Assembly (NCBI GenBank): GCA_002371755.1
Contig: DFGM01000033.1
Span: forward strand, 3,456 to 8,993
Reading direction: 5' to 3'
Source: Verrucomicrobia bacterium UBA3750
Lineage (GTDB): Bacteria > Verrucomicrobiota > Kiritimatiellia > RFP12 > UBA1067
Length of the DNA stretch: 5,538 bases
A program made the position numbers and the translations under genes. Below the pieces are notes generated by a model. That model had not been told where the DNA came from, did no database searches, and worked only from the letters and a program-made list of their open reading frames with translations. Shown here piece by piece: positions 5,016-5,538 of this stretch. How positions within the stretch are numbered: position 1 is the stretch's first letter; the number at the start of each line of letters is the position of its first letter.

Positions 5016-5048
5016 ACGCACCGTCAACAGGAAACGGAGGCAAAAGAC

Positions 5049-5538
5049 ATGAAAAGAAAGATTGTCGAGATTGACGAGGCGAAGTGCAACGGATGCGGGT
5101 TGTGCGCGAACGCCTGCCATGAGGGTGCGATTGCGATGGTGGGCGGCAAGGCAAAACTCGTCAAGGACGACTACTGCGACGGCATGGGCGACTGCCTGCC
5201 GGAGTGTCCTGCCGGTGCGATCAAAATCGTCGAGCGCGAGGCCGCCGCATACGACGAAAAGGCCGTGCAGGAGCGAAAGATGGCGAAGATGCAGGAACAG
5301 ATGAAGTCCGACGGAATGGCGCTGCACCCGGAGGGGCATACTCCGCCACCAGGCGGCTGCCCAGGCAAGGCGATGCGCCAGTTCAATCGCGAATCGTCGC
5401 CTCGACCGGTCCAAGAGGCCGACTCACAACTCACAACTCCGAGCTCACAACTTTCACAGTGGCCCTGCCAAATACGGCTTGTTCCTGTGAGCGCGCCGTT
5501 CTTCAAGGGCGCGAAGCTGCTCATCGCCGCCGACTGCA
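5049..5538 (+). CDS. 4Fe-4S dicluster ferredoxin-like protein, N-terminal part (3' end outside window)
   Basis: The gene is open from the ATG at 5049 to the window edge (163 residues). The first cluster motif is C13-NG-C16-GL-C19-ANA-C23. The second is C43-x5-C49-LPE-C53-P, which lacks the middle Cys of a standard motif, as I recall is usual for this family. A charged Lys/Met/Gln-rich helix (about 65-90) follows, then a HPEGHTPPPGGCPGKAM loop (93-109), a variable linker, and QWPCQIRLVPVSAPFFKGAK (137-156) with LLIAADC at the edge. These later blocks match the anaerobe 4Fe-4S proteins of about 250-300 residues often found beside Crp/Fnr regulators or hybrid-cluster-protein genes. The role is probably cytoplasmic electron transfer, with partner unknown. 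GGAGG (5036-5040) precedes the ATG by 8 nt. The variable linker at residues 126-134 is encoded by a heptamer repeat. Confidence 0.88.
   Translation, partial: MKRKIVEIDEAKCNGCGLCANACHEGAIAMVGGKAKLVKDDYCDGMGDCLPECPAGAIKIVEREAAAYDEKAVQERKMAKMQEQMKSDGMALHPEGHTPPPGGCPGKAMRQFNRESSPRPVQEADSQLTTPSSQLSQWPCQIRLVPVSAPFFKGAKLLIAADC
5423..5450. repeat. Imperfect heptamer tandem repeat inside the ferredoxin gene
   Basis: Four 7-bp units in register: CTCACAA, CTCACAA, CTCCGAG and CTCACAA. They encode part of the linker read as SQLTTPSSQLSQ. Because 7 is not a multiple of 3, gain or loss of one unit would shift the reading frame. The array is short and one unit is degenerate, so frequent slippage is not assured. 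Confidence 0.6.

Overview
The window reads as ordinary chromosome from an anaerobic bacterium of moderately high GC (about 58-60% by eye). It holds a radical-SAM gene set, an FMN flavoredoxin, a dicluster ferredoxin and a Crp/Fnr regulator, with no oxygen-respiration genes. Most starts carry purine-rich Shine-Dalgarno sites (GGAGG, or AAAGGAA 7-8 nt before ATG), so a Bacteroidetes-type genome is less likely. A gut-type Verrucomicrobiota/Kiritimatiellota/Lentisphaerota or clostridial relative would fit, but I cannot place it from sequence alone. I see no phage, IS, CRISPR, tRNA or rRNA.

Layout. (1) Positions 1-2429, plus strand: a translationally coupled operon with the tail of a DUF1653 protein, a fused Memo-AMMECR1 protein (AmrB and AmrA domains in one chain) and the radical SAM enzyme AmrS, so the complete AmmeMemoRadiSam set. 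Junctions overlap by 4 and 8 nt. (2) 2430-2613: a gap between convergent genes. It holds a terminator-like hairpin for the minus strand and an open, coding-looking stretch in frame with the flavoredoxin beyond its stop. (3) 2614-3189, minus: an FMN-binding flavoredoxin, preceded by an unexplained coding-like stretch in the same frame. (4) 3426-4150, minus: two small secreted His/Pro-rich proteins with near-identical start regions, ending in an intrinsic terminator. These are the least familiar genes here. (5) 4266-4943, minus: a Crp/Fnr-family regulator that looks leaderless. (6) 4944-5048: a divergent control region with an 18-bp palindrome and two extended -10 promoters. (7) 5049 to the end, plus: a ferredoxin-like protein with two N-terminal cluster motifs, cut by the window edge.

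How they work together. The regulator probably controls the divergent ferredoxin gene: the palindrome is centred about 41.5 bp upstream of the predicted start of transcription, the classic class II activator position. The same site overlaps the regulator's own -35 region, which suggests autoregulation. The flavoredoxin and ferredoxin both suit low-potential electron transfer in an anaerobe. The two His/Pro-rich proteins are probably exported and could bind metal or act in the envelope; their role is unknown.
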